From Kutzneria sp. 744 (GTDB lineage: Bacteria; Actinomycetota; Actinomycetes; Mycobacteriales; Pseudonocardiaceae): a DNA stretch of 60,844 nt. Of this stretch, positions 7,514 to 15,610 are shown one piece after another; position 1 is the first letter of the stretch, and each line of letters starts with the position of its first letter. The translations under genes were made by a program, and so were the position numbers. The DNA lies in contig NZ_KK037166.1 of assembly GCF_000568255.1 (NCBI RefSeq), forward strand, positions 2,031,559 to 2,092,402. Reading direction: 5' to 3'. The notes under the pieces were generated by a model that was not told the origin of the DNA, did not search any database, and saw only the letters and a list, made by a program, of their open reading frames with translations.

Positions 7514-9472
7514 TCAGACCCGGCGCAGCACGTGCAGCAGATACTCCTTGCGGTTCAACGGGTTGTGGTCCCGTCGGACCCGGTCCGGCGCAGGGCCGTC
7601 GACGGGGCGGTAGTGGTCGAAAGCGGATTCGAGCACACCCTCGCCGCTGGTCAACGACGGTAGCCGACGTTCGAGGCCATGGACCTCGGCCGCGGGAATG
7701 TCGCCGGCGAGGGAATGCGTCCCGCCCGTGATGGACGACGTCAGGGGCGCGGCGCGGAGGCGCACGAGAACAGGCAGCACGGCGGCGAAAGACTCGGCGG
7801 GAATCTCCAACTGGTAGCGGTGAATGGGCTCGTGAACACGCGTGCCGGCCTCGGCGAGGGCGGACATCAACACGAGCGGCGTCAGGCCACGGAAGTCGGA
7901 GGCGGTGCTGGACATCGATTTGTCGAAGGTGGCGTGCATGTGGCTCTGCCGGGGGTAATAGCCGGAATGAGTCATTGTGACGACACAGTCGATGACCTGC
8001 CAACCATGCAGCCCCTGGGACAGAGTCTCCCGGACGGTGTCCTCGACGGCCTTCATGAAGGAGTACGGCATGGAGCCGAGCTCAACACCGAGCCGATACC
8101 GCACGCCACCGTTGACCGGACCGGGTTCGATGCGCAGGCCGACAGTGGCCAGGAATGGATTGGGCGCGACGTCGATGATCTCGAACGCGGCGCCGGTGCC
8201 GACGACGCGTTCGATGTTGATGGTCGTGGTCTCGCGAAAGCAGACGTCGAGCCCGAACTCCTCGGCCAGCGTGGCCTGGATGACCTCCTTCTGCACCTCG
8301 CCGTAGAGGGAGACCGTTATCTCTCGGCGGATCTCGTCCTGGCGGACGTCGATCAGCGGATCCTGTTCGGCCAACTGGTCGAGGGCGGCGCGAAGCGTGC
8401 CCCGCTCCCCCGAACGAGCCGGCAGAACGACGGTTTCCAACGTCGGCGGCGAGAAGTAATGCTTCTCCGCACGCGTTGACGAGCCGATGACGTCACCGAT
8501 GCGAATGCCGTTGAGGCCCCACAGCCGGGCGATGGAGCCGGCGGCGACGGCCGGTTGTGAAACGCTTGCGCCCTCGGCGAAGACGGCGATGGCGGTCACC
8601 TTGTCGTCGCCGTCGGGCAGCCGGTCCCGGACGCGCAGGCGGCCGGCGTGCATGCGCACGTAGGCGATCTTCTCGCCGGCCGGACCGCGCTCGACCTTGA
8701 ACACGGCGCCCGAGACCGGCGCGTCGACGTCCTCCGGGGCCGCCGGCAGGAACGACGTGATGCCGTCGATCAGGGCGCCCACGCCCGTTCCGGTGATCGC
8801 GGACCCGAAGAACACCGGATGCACGAGCCCTCGCCGGGACCGCTCCGCCAGCGTGGACCGCGCCCGCTCGTAAGGAATGTCCGAAGAGGACAGATAGGCG
8901 GCCGTCAGCTCGTCGTCCAGCTCGACGAGCCGTTCCACGAATTCGACGTCTTCGACACCGAAAGGCACGGCCCGCGCGGCCCGAGTTCCGAGGGCGGCGA
9001 CCGATCCCATGGGCACGATCGACGGCGACAGCTTGGCCGCGATGTCGGCCACCAGTCCGTCATAGCGGGCGCCGCCGCGATCCACCTTGTTCACGAAGAC
9101 GATCGTCGGAATGCGCAGCCTTCGCAGCACCCGCATCAGAATGCGGGTCTGCGCCTGCACACCTTCGACCGCCGACACGACCAGCACCGCCCCGTCGAGC
9201 ACGCCGAGAACCCGCTCCACCTCGGCAATGAAATCCGGGTGGCCGGGCGTGTCGATGAGGTTGACCGTGCGGTCGCCAATGCTGAACGACACCACCGCCG
9301 ACTTGATGGTGATGCCTCGCCGGCGCTCCAGCGCCATCGAGTCGGTCTGCGTGTTTCCGTCGTCCACGCGGCCGATCTCGTCGATGATCCCGGCGGCGTG
9401 CAGCAGCCGCTCGGTCAGGCTGGTCTTACCGGCGTCGACGTGCGCGAGAATTCCGAGGTTGAGCACTGCCAT
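7514..9472 (-). CDS. Tet(M)/OtrA-type ribosomal protection GTPase
   Basis: An EF-G-like GTPase of 652 residues, the standard length for tetracycline ribosomal protection proteins, which bind the ribosome and dislodge tetracycline. G motifs are AHVDAGKT (10-17), RRGITI (51-56), DTPGH (74-78) and NKVD (128-131). The C-terminal part has the family pattern THSGY...STASDFR...PLVLMSALAEAGT. At the loop where Tet(M) carries Tyr-Ser-Pro this protein reads KSM before SSTASDFR, so drug-release efficiency may differ; other actinobacterial OtrA-like proteins also vary there. Start is ATG 9472 with a loosely spaced AAGGA. An overlapping short ORF upstream suggests translational control. Resistance is an inference; a housekeeping translation factor cannot be excluded. 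Confidence 0.87.
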   Translation of the reverse strand: MAVLNLGILAHVDAGKTSLTERLLHAAGIIDEIGRVDDGNTQTDSMALERRRGITIKSAVVSFSIGDRTVNLIDTPGHPDFIAEVERVLGVLDGAVLVVSAVEGVQAQTRILMRVLRRLRIPTIVFVNKVDRGGARYDGLVADIAAKLSPSIVPMGSVAALGTRAARAVPFGVEDVEFVERLVELDDELTAAYLSSSDIPYERARSTLAERSRRGLVHPVFFGSAITGTGVGALIDGITSFLPAAPEDVDAPVSGAVFKVERGPAGEKIAYVRMHAGRLRVRDRLPDGDDKVTAIAVFAEGASVSQPAVAAGSIARLWGLNGIRIGDVIGSSTRAEKHYFSPPTLETVVLPARSGERGTLRAALDQLAEQDPLIDVRQDEIRREITVSLYGEVQKEVIQATLAEEFGLDVCFRETTTINIERVVGTGAAFEIIDVAPNPFLATVGLRIEPGPVNGGVRYRLGVELGSMPYSFMKAVEDTVRETLSQGLHGWQVIDCVVTMTHSGYYPRQSHMHATFDKSMSSTASDFRGLTPLVLMSALAEAGTRVHEPIHRYQLEIPAESFAAVLPVLVRLRAAPLTSSITGGTHSLAGDIPAAEVHGLERRLPSLTSGEGVLESAFDHYRPVDGPAPDRVRRDHNPLNRKEYLLHVLRRV

Positions 9473-9536
9473 GCGGCGTCATGTCCTTCAGAAGGGGGAA
9501 CATTACCTCTGCGGTGAACATGACAGCTGCTCGCAT
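9426..9536 (-). other. Possible leader ORF (36 codons) overlapping the ribosomal protection gene
   Basis: An ATG at 9536 preceded by GGGAG at a spacing of five opens a 36-codon frame that begins MRAAVMFTAEVMF, ends in an arginine-rich tail (RARRRR) and stops with TAA at 9426, inside the resistance gene and out of frame with it. Genes for ribosome-targeting resistance are often controlled by translated leaders, so this could be an attenuator. The protection gene itself has only a weak ribosome site. Expression is unproven. Confidence 0.35.
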
Positions 9537-9623
9537 CTCATCTCCCAGCTCGGTGACGCCACGAGTTGAGCAGAATCCCCGACGCCCGGGCAAATGATTT
9601 ATCGAAAGGAAGGAGGGCGGGCG

Positions 9624-9904
9624 GGGTTGCCGGGCAGTGGCGCCGGCCAACGGCGGCGAGTGGCGGACGGCGTGTTGCCGGGTAGTGGCGGCCGTCAGCG
9701 GGCGGCGAGGTGACGGGCGGCAGGCGGGCGTGTTGCCGCGTAATGGCGGTGGCCAGCGGGCAGCAAAAGTGATGGGCGGCGGGCGGGCGTATTGGCGGTA
9801 CTAGCGGCGGTCAGCGGGCGGCAAAGGTGACGGACGACAGGCGAGCGTGTCGGCGGGTAGTGGCGGTCGTCAGCGGGCGGCGAGGTGGCGGACGGCGGCG
9901 GAGA
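9624..9904. repeat. 58-bp tandem repeat array derived from the GntR gene 3' end
   Basis: Four full units start at about 9672, 9730, 9789 and 9847, with a shortened fifth at about 9624. The unit includes GTGTTGCCGGGTAGTGGCGG and GTCAGCGGGCGGCGAGGTG. Units are diverged by point changes. The rightmost unit includes the last codons and stop (9870) of the GntR gene, so the array looks like repeated duplication of that gene's 3' end into the intergenic space. The left half of the gap (9473-9600) holds the resistance-gene leader. Confidence 0.85.
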
Positions 9905-10505
9905 GGTGTTCGCGCATCTCGGCCTGGGCGACGGCGACGTCACCGGTGGCGATGGCGGCCAGCAGGCGGCGGTGCTCGGCGGCGAGGCTGGTGCCGCCGG
10001 GATAGAAGTTGTGCAGCTGGGCGAGGCAGAGCTGCATCTCCTCCTGGAGGGCCGGGTAGATGCGGTTGAGGCGGGGGCTGCCGGCCAGTTCGACGAGGGC
10101 GATGTGGAACTCGGTGTGGATCTCGACGCGATCGGCCCAGCTGACGTCGGGAGACAGGGAGTCCATCTCGGCCAGGATGCGCTCGGGGCGGGACAGGGAG
10201 ACGCCGGACTCGACGATGACGCGGACGGCCTCGAGTTCGAGGGGGGTGCGGATGAGGAACAGGTCCTGGATGTCGGCCTCGGTGAGCACGGGGACGATCA
10301 GCGACCGACCGGTCGCCCGCTGCGCGAGGTTGCGGGCGACGAGCTCCTGGAGCGCGGAGCGGATGGTCGGCCGGGCGACGCCGAACCGCGAGGCCAGCAT
10401 GGTCTCGGTGAGGCTCTCGCCGGGCGAGAGCTCCCCGCCGAGGATCAGCCTGCGCACCTCGGCGACCAAGGCGTCCCGGGTACTGGTCGTCTGAAGCGCC
10501 GTCAC
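9870..10505 (-). CDS. GntR-family regulator, FadR/FCD subfamily
   Basis: A 211-residue repressor-type protein. The N-terminal winged helix (about 8-75) has LILGGELSPGESLTE and the recognition helix RPTIRSALQELVARN; the C-terminal FCD domain (about 80-205) has EIHTEFHIALVELAGS and EHRRLLAAIATGD, the usual metal/ligand pocket histidines. It lies head to head with a DMT exporter gene. GTG at 10505 is eight bases after a TATACT hexamer, so the mRNA is probably leaderless. Two palindromes in the shared promoter are likely its operators, implying self-repression and control of the exporter. The ligand is unknown. Its 3' end seeds the tandem repeat. Confidence 0.9.
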   Translation of the reverse strand: MTALQTTSTRDALVAEVRRLILGGELSPGESLTETMLASRFGVARPTIRSALQELVARNLAQRATGRSLIVPVLTEADIQDLFLIRTPLELEAVRVIVESGVSLSRPERILAEMDSLSPDVSWADRVEIHTEFHIALVELAGSPRLNRIYPALQEEMQLCLAQLHNFYPGGTSLAAEHRRLLAAIATGDVAVAQAEMREHLSAAVRHLAAR

Positions 10506-10513
10506 ACCGCGTG

Positions 10514-10558
10514 AGTATAGCGGTCAGACCGTTGCGTATGACTGTCATACCGTATTAC
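10514..10558. promoter_or_regulatory. Divergent promoter with two GntR operator candidates
   Basis: On the minus strand TATACT (10519-10514) is a perfect -10 for the GntR gene. Palindromes CGGTCAGACCG (10521-10531) and GTATGACTGTCATAC (10536-10550) are both perfect and share a GTC/GAC core. On the plus strand TATTAC (10553-10558) is a candidate -10 for the exporter, nine bases before its GTG. A repressor on the second palindrome would sit between the exporter's -35 and -10 and over the GntR -35 region. Confidence 0.65.
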
Positions 10559-10567
10559 CTTCGCCGG

Positions 10568-11503
10568 GTGACGAGAACCCGGAGGGCCGCGGCCAGCGCC
10601 GCCGCGGGCGCGCTGTTGTGGGGCACGCTCGGACCGGTCGCTGCGCTGATCGGACCAGGCGACCGCGTCGCGGCCGGCGGCATCCGCCTGGCGATCGGCG
10701 CCCTGGTGCTCTTCGCCGTGGCCAAAGGCCGGCCGCTCCGGAGCAGGTGGACGCGGGCGGATCTGGGGCCGCTGGTCGGCGGGGCGGTGGGGATCGCGGG
10801 CTTCCAGGTGGCCTATTTCGGGGCGATCGGCAGCGCGGGGGTGGCGGTGAGCACGGCAGTGGGAATCGGGTTGTCGCCGGTGTTCACGGGGCTGTGGACG
10901 GCCGTGAAGAACCGCCGGAGGCCGGGTGCGGGCTGGAGTGTGGGCACGGCGACGGCGGTGGGCGGGCTGTGCCTGCTGGCCTTCGCCAATGGGGCGGGGA
11001 CGACGTTTTCCTTGGCGGGGTTGGGGTTGTCGGTGCTGGCGGCGGCGTTCTTCAGCGGGCAGGCGGTGTCCATCCAGGCGCTGACGGCACGGCACGGCGA
11101 CGCGACGGCGCTCACGGGGATCCTGGCCTTGGGGGCGCTGCTCATGGCCCCGGTGATCGCGGTGACGGCGACGGGGAATCTGCTGACGCCGCAAGGGGTT
11201 TCCGGGGTGGCGTACCTGGGCGTGGTGACGACGGGCATGTCGTACTGGCTGTTCGCCCGCGGCATCAGGCACATCGGGGCGGCCGCGGCGGTGACGATCA
11301 CGCTGCTGGAGCCGGCGGCCGCGGCGGTGATCGCGGCGGTGGCGCTGCACGAGCAGCTGACGGCTGGGCAGTGGGCGGGCATCGTGATGATCGGCGCGGC
11401 GATCACGATCACGGGACGAACGGCGAAGGCACCGGAGGCAGACGCGTGTGGCGGGCCGGCTGAAGCCGAAGAGCTGGTGACGCCTGGCCACGGGCAAGGG
11501 TGA
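10568..11503 (+). CDS. DMT/EamA-family transporter
   Basis: A ten-helix drug/metabolite transporter (about 311 residues) with two EamA repeats; ALLWGTLGPVAALIG opens the first and LGVVTTGMSYWLFARGI marks the second. Relatives export amino acids and metabolites (RhtA type). The frame is open from 10511, but an upstream start would place the operator palindrome inside the gene, so I choose GTG 10568, nine bases after a possible -10 (leaderless). It is divergent from the GntR regulator, which probably represses it. A bidirectional hairpin follows the stop. Confidence 0.87.
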   Translation: MTRTRRAAASAAAGALLWGTLGPVAALIGPGDRVAAGGIRLAIGALVLFAVAKGRPLRSRWTRADLGPLVGGAVGIAGFQVAYFGAIGSAGVAVSTAVGIGLSPVFTGLWTAVKNRRRPGAGWSVGTATAVGGLCLLAFANGAGTTFSLAGLGLSVLAAAFFSGQAVSIQALTARHGDATALTGILALGALLMAPVIAVTATGNLLTPQGVSGVAYLGVVTTGMSYWLFARGIRHIGAAAAVTITLLEPAAAAVIAAVALHEQLTAGQWAGIVMIGAAITITGRTAKAPEADACGGPAEAEELVTPGHGQG

Positions 11504-11517
11504 CGGGACAAGAAGAA

Positions 11518-11544
11518 CACCGCCGGCCAGGGTGGCCGGCGGTG
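11518..11544. terminator. Bidirectional hairpin terminator
   Basis: A perfect 12-bp stem (CACCGCCGGCCA / TGGCCGGCGGTG) with a 3-base GGG loop lies between the convergent stops at 11503 and 11560. It is the strongest terminator-like hairpin in the window and should serve both genes. Confidence 0.88.
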
Positions 11545-11559
11545 CTCGACAACGAAGGG

Positions 11560-12099
11560 TCAGGACTGGCGGGGCATGCGGATGCCGGGACGGCCGGCGG
11601 AGGCGGCGGCCTTGGCGATGCGGGTGCCGACCTCCTTGCCGATGCGCGCGGCCCGGCCGGGGCCGGGCAGGGTGAGGGCGGGCGGCATGACCACGACGGG
11701 GCAACCGACGTGGTACATCAACCGGTGGGCCAACAGGGTGTTGGCCGTGAGGTCGGTGCGGCGAGGGGCGTCGAGCACCAGCATGAGGGCGCCCTCGGAC
11801 TCCTTCAGGAGCACGGAGACGGGGGTGCCCTTGATGACGCGGCACTCGATCTTGGCGTCGGGGCCCAAGGCCTCGGCGACATCGGCGGAGAGCTTCTCCT
11901 CGGCGGCGGCGAAGGCGCCGGGGACGTCACGGGAAACGGCCGGCGGGTGACCGCCGGGGGCGCTCGGCGGGCGAGGGGCCCGCCAGGCGCGGACGGCGAC
12001 CAGGCCGCACCGGCGACGGCGAGCCTCGTCGGCGGCCCAGCGCAGGGCGGTGGGCGATCCACTGCGGACACTGACGCCCACGACGATGAAATCAGCCAC
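11560..12099 (-). CDS. Universal stress protein (UspA) family protein
   Basis: A single Usp domain of 179 residues: it opens ADFIVVGVSVRSGSPTALRW (the nucleotide-fold first strand and helix) and ends with a basic extension rich in Ala, Gly and Arg. The usual ATP-binding G-2x-G-9x-G(S/T) motif is not clearly present near LLAHRLMYHVGCPVVVMP, so nucleotide binding is doubtful. GTG at 12099 follows GAGGAGGT. The gene is 25 bases downstream of the large MFS gene on the same strand, so the two probably share a transcript. Confidence 0.77.
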   Translation of the reverse strand: MADFIVVGVSVRSGSPTALRWAADEARRRRCGLVAVRAWRAPRPPSAPGGHPPAVSRDVPGAFAAAEEKLSADVAEALGPDAKIECRVIKGTPVSVLLKESEGALMLVLDAPRRTDLTANTLLAHRLMYHVGCPVVVMPPALTLPGPGRAARIGKEVGTRIAKAAASAGRPGIRMPRQS

Positions 12100-12124
12100 G
12101 GCTACCTCCTCGTCGTCGCGGATA

Positions 12125-13582
12125 CTAACTGGCCTCGGCCATGGGCGCCTTGGACAACGGTTCGGCCACGTCCTCAAGGGACTGTCCCTCGGCGTTGACG
12201 CCGACGAACCAGGCGATCAGGCCGCCGAGGATCATGATGGCGGCGCCGAAGTAGTAGCCGATGGTGAGCGGTCCACGGTCGAGGCCGTTGCCGATCAGCG
12301 AGCTGAACACGAACGGCGCGACGGCTCCGGCGGCCTGGGAGATGGCGAAGAAGTAGGAGATCGCCTGCCCCCGCAGCTCCAGCGGGAAGATCTCGCTGAC
12401 CGTCAGGTAGGCCGACGAGGCGCCGGCGGAGGCGAAGAAGAACGACACGCACCAGAAGATCGTGTGGGTGGTGGCGTTCAACGAGCCGGCCTGGAACAGC
12501 GCCGCCGAGACGGCCAGCACGAGTCCGGCGAAGCCGTAGGTGCCGAGGATCATCTTGCGCCGTCCGACGGTGTCGAAGAACGGTCCCAGGATGAGCGGGC
12601 CGAGCAGGTTGCCCACCGCGAACGGGAAGAAGTAGACCGACACCCCGCTGGCGCTGATGTGGTAGAAGTTCTGCAGCACCAACGAATACGTGAAGAAGAT
12701 GGCGTTGTACAGGAACGACTGCGTGACCATCATCGAGAAGCCGAGGAAGGACCGCTTCGGGTACTTCTTCAGGAAGATGCCCGTCACGGTGCGGAAGCCC
12801 AGCCGCGGCGCCTCCACGATGGACATGGCCTTCTCCGGCGGCACATCGGTCAGGGTCACCCCCTCGCGCCGCACGCCGGCCTCGATCTCGTCGACGGTGC
12901 GCTCCGCCTCCTCCAGCCGGCCGTGCGTCATCAGCCACCGCGGGCTCTCCGGGATGTGCCGGCGCAGGTAGATGATGATCAGGCCGAGCACCGGGCCGAT
13001 GAAGAAGCCGATCCGCCAGCCCCAGCTCTCCGGGAAGATGTTGGGGTCGAGCAGGAACAGGTTGGCGGTGGCGCCGATCATCGCGCCGGCCCAGTAGGTG
13101 CCGTTCACGGCGATGTCCACGCGGCCGCGGTAGCGGGACGGGATGAGCTCGTCGATGGCCGAGTTGATCGCGGTGTACTCGCCGCCGATGCCGAGGCCGG
13201 CGATGAACCGGAAGATCCACAGGAACCACACGCTGAACGAGAAGCCGGCGATGCCGCTGGCCACCAGGTAGATCGCCAGCGTCAGGATGAACAGTCGTTT
13301 TCGGCCGATCTTGTCGGTGAGCCGCCCGAAGTAGAGCGCGCCGACGACCTGGCCGACCAGGTAGATGGTGGCGGTGGCGCCGACCTCGGCCGGCGTCATG
13401 CCGAGGGTCTTCTCGAACCCGGCGGCGGACACGATCTGGATCTCGAGGCCGTCCAGGATCCACGACACGCCCAGGCCGATCACGATCGACCAGTGGAATC
13501 TGGTCCAGGGCAACCGGTCCATTCGGGCGGGAACGAGGCTCAGCCTGGGTGTCGCCGTGCCGGCGGAGCTGGCTGCTGTCAT
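12125..13582 (-). CDS. MFS metabolite:H+ symporter (sugar-porter-like)
   Basis: A 485-residue, 12-helix transporter. Sugar/metabolite symporter signatures are GRLTDKIGRKR between helices 2 and 3, RFIAGLGIGGEYTA in helix 4, PESPRWL before the central loop and DTVGRRK in the second half. Relatives take up aromatic acids, polyols or sugars with protons. The start is ATG 13582 (MTAASSAGTA) with GGGGAG upstream; the frame is open further but without a ribosome site. The USP gene follows closely. The substrate cannot be read. Confidence 0.88.
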   Translation of the reverse strand: MTAASSAGTATPRLSLVPARMDRLPWTRFHWSIVIGLGVSWILDGLEIQIVSAAGFEKTLGMTPAEVGATATIYLVGQVVGALYFGRLTDKIGRKRLFILTLAIYLVASGIAGFSFSVWFLWIFRFIAGLGIGGEYTAINSAIDELIPSRYRGRVDIAVNGTYWAGAMIGATANLFLLDPNIFPESWGWRIGFFIGPVLGLIIIYLRRHIPESPRWLMTHGRLEEAERTVDEIEAGVRREGVTLTDVPPEKAMSIVEAPRLGFRTVTGIFLKKYPKRSFLGFSMMVTQSFLYNAIFFTYSLVLQNFYHISASGVSVYFFPFAVGNLLGPLILGPFFDTVGRRKMILGTYGFAGLVLAVSAALFQAGSLNATTHTIFWCVSFFFASAGASSAYLTVSEIFPLELRGQAISYFFAISQAAGAVAPFVFSSLIGNGLDRGPLTIGYYFGAAIMILGGLIAWFVGVNAEGQSLEDVAEPLSKAPMAEAS

Positions 13583-13851
13583 GGAATTCTCCCCGATGTC
13601 GCGTGCGTTGCCGAAACGTTCGCGCACATGTGGCCGGCGGGTTACGAGCAGGTTTAGAGATCTACCGCCAAAGTGGTCGGTCCGCAACCGGTAAGAGGCG
13701 TGAAAGTCTGGCATGGTCACAGTCCGATCCGCAGGTCACGCTGCCGGCGCGGACGCTCACCCGGCGCGCACACGAGGGTTTCAAACCTGCTCGGGACAAT
13801 TGTCACGGTGTTGTTGCCTGAAACGCCACCCCCGGGCCGAATCGGGGCTGC

Positions 13852-15240
13852 TCAGTCATTGGACAATGGGGCGCGGTAGGCGGCGAAGCCGGGCAGCAGC
13901 CGCCACAACAGGACCGAGACGGCGATGGTGGACAGACCGCCGATCACGGTGGACAGGCCCGGGGTGCTGAGGCTGGCGACCGCGCCGGCCCGGAAGTTGC
14001 CCAGCTGGGAGCCGCCGAAGCCGGCGACGTACTCGGCGGCGCTGATCCGGCTGCGGTACCGGTCGGGGGTCGCGGCCTGGAGAATGGTCGTCCGGAACAC
14101 CACGCTGATCACGTCGAACGCTCCCCCGACCACCAGCAGCCCGACCGACAGCCACAGCGCGGTCGACAGCCCGAAGCCGACGAGCGTGACCGCCCAGCCG
14201 ATGGCCGCCAACAGCATGGCGCGGCCCTGCCGGGACACGTGCCCGACCGGTCCGGACAGCGCCGAGCCGAGCACGCCGCCGATCGCGGGCGCGGCGTTGA
14301 GCAGGCCCAGGGTCTGCGGGCCGCCGCCGAACAAGGCCGCGTTGATCGCCGGGAACACGGCGAACGGCATGCCGAGGGCCATCGCGAACAGGTCGGCCAG
14401 CACCGCGCCGGTCAGCACCGAGGAACCCCGGATGAAGCCGACGGCTTCCATGACCGACTTGATGTTCCGGGTAGCCTTGGTCATATCGGTATCCTACAGT
14501 GAGTGTAGTGAGTACATGGGGGCTAATCACATGGGACGGACGGAGAAGGGAACCTCCTGCAGAGAGTCCCGGAAGGATATCATGCTTGGCAGTACTTACA
14601 CTGCTAAATATCCGGGTTTGGCCAGGGTGCCCTCGGGCGGCATCGGCGGCAGCCGGAACACGCCGTAGAGCGCGGCCCCGAAGCTGATCACGTCGATCAC
14701 ATAGCACGCGTTGAGACCGCCGGCCGCCGCGACCAGCCCGGCCAGCAGCGGGCCGACCGTGTTGCTCAGGTGCATGGTCATCAGGTTCAGCGCGGCCCCG
14801 GCCGGCAGCAGTTCGGCGGGCAGCAGGCGGGGCGTGAACGTGCGACGGGCCGGCACGTTGACCGACACGATCAAAGCCTCGACGACGGCCAGCACGTACA
14901 GCAGCCACAGCTGCCGCAGCTCGAGAAGGGACTGCACGGCGAACAACGCCGACACGGCCGCGAGTGCGAGGCTGCTGTACAGCACGATCTTGCGCCGGTC
15001 GGCGGCGTCGCCGATGCTGCCGCCGAGCATGCCGAAGGCGATGGCCGGCACGGCGGCGCACAGGCCGATGCCGCCGACCGCCAGCGAGCTGTTGGTGAGG
15101 GTGAAAACCTGGTAGGTGACGGCGAACAGGGTCATCTGGGTGCCGACGGCCGAGAGGACGGAACCGATCCAGTACCGGCGGAAGGCCAGTGATCGGCGGA
15201 GCGGGGAGGCGTCGACCAGCAGTCGCCGGGGCAAGGTCAC
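13852..15240 (-). pseudogene. MFS (DHA3-type) exporter split by a small insertion
   Basis: The N-terminal half (GTG 15240 to 14596) and the C-terminal half (14484 to 13852) are in the same frame and together make a normal 12-helix exporter. The first half has FRRYWIGSVLSAVGTQMT and GGSIGDAADRRK; the second begins within the central loop (IKSVMEAVGFIRGS). Between them lies about 126 bp of unrelated DNA carrying a stop. Deleting 14488-14613 would give about 420 residues, a typical length. The second half has its own ATG (14484) with AGGA upstream, so expression as two half-transporters is possible but unlikely. The remaining 13583-13851 gap holds only the promoter side of the preceding MFS gene. 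Confidence 0.85.
14488..14613. mobile_element. MITE-like non-coding insertion in the MFS gene
   Basis: About 126 bp, clearly less G/C-rich than the host gene, with imperfect inverted ends. The left end reads inward TATCCTACAGTGAGTGTAG then TGAGTAC; the right end reads inward TATTTAGCAGTGTAAGTAC. The shared pattern is TAT..TA.CAGTG..TA..AGTAC. ATATC occurs just outside both ends (14483-14487, 14608-14612), a possible target duplication. No ORF. Boundaries are good to a few bases. Confidence 0.7.
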
Positions 15241-15313
15241 CGGATCGAGCGTATCGGTGCCCTTTCGGTCACACGACGGAATTATCGGGGCGGCGCCGGC
15301 CGTTGGCCCAGAC

Positions 15314-15604
15314 ATGAAGGCAACCGTGAACGGCCGTGTCGTGGCCGAGGCCCCCGAGTCCGAGCTGGTCTCCATCGAGGGCAACTGGTACTTCCCGCCG
15401 TCGTCCCTGGTGGACGGTGAGTTCGCCGACAGCCCGACCCCGTACACCTGCCCGTGGAAGGGCCCGGCTCAGTACCACACCGTGGCCGGGCAGAAGGACG
15501 CCGGCTGGAGCTACCCGCAGCCGTACGACGGCGCGGCCGAGCGCGTCGGCCACGAGTTCGCCGGCTACGTCGCGTTCGACAAGCGCTACGTCGAGCTCAG
15601 CTGA
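15314..15604 (+). CDS. DUF427 domain protein
   Basis: A 96-residue protein that is a single DUF427 domain: MKATVNGRVVAEAPES, then EGNWYFPPSSL, TPYTCPWKGPAQYH and the closing GHEFAGYVAFDKRYVEL. The family is common in actinobacteria; the fold is a small beta barrel and the function is not established. ATG 15314 is the family's usual start point. It is convergent with the E1/transketolase-like gene, with six bases between stops. Confidence 0.88.
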   Translation: MKATVNGRVVAEAPESELVSIEGNWYFPPSSLVDGEFADSPTPYTCPWKGPAQYHTVAGQKDAGWSYPQPYDGAAERVGHEFAGYVAFDKRYVELS

Positions 15605-15610
15605 GGTCGG

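Noticed and set aside
9695-9943. 82-codon minus-strand frame within the tandem repeat
   Set aside because: Made of repeat units that copy the GntR 3' end in another frame; not a gene.
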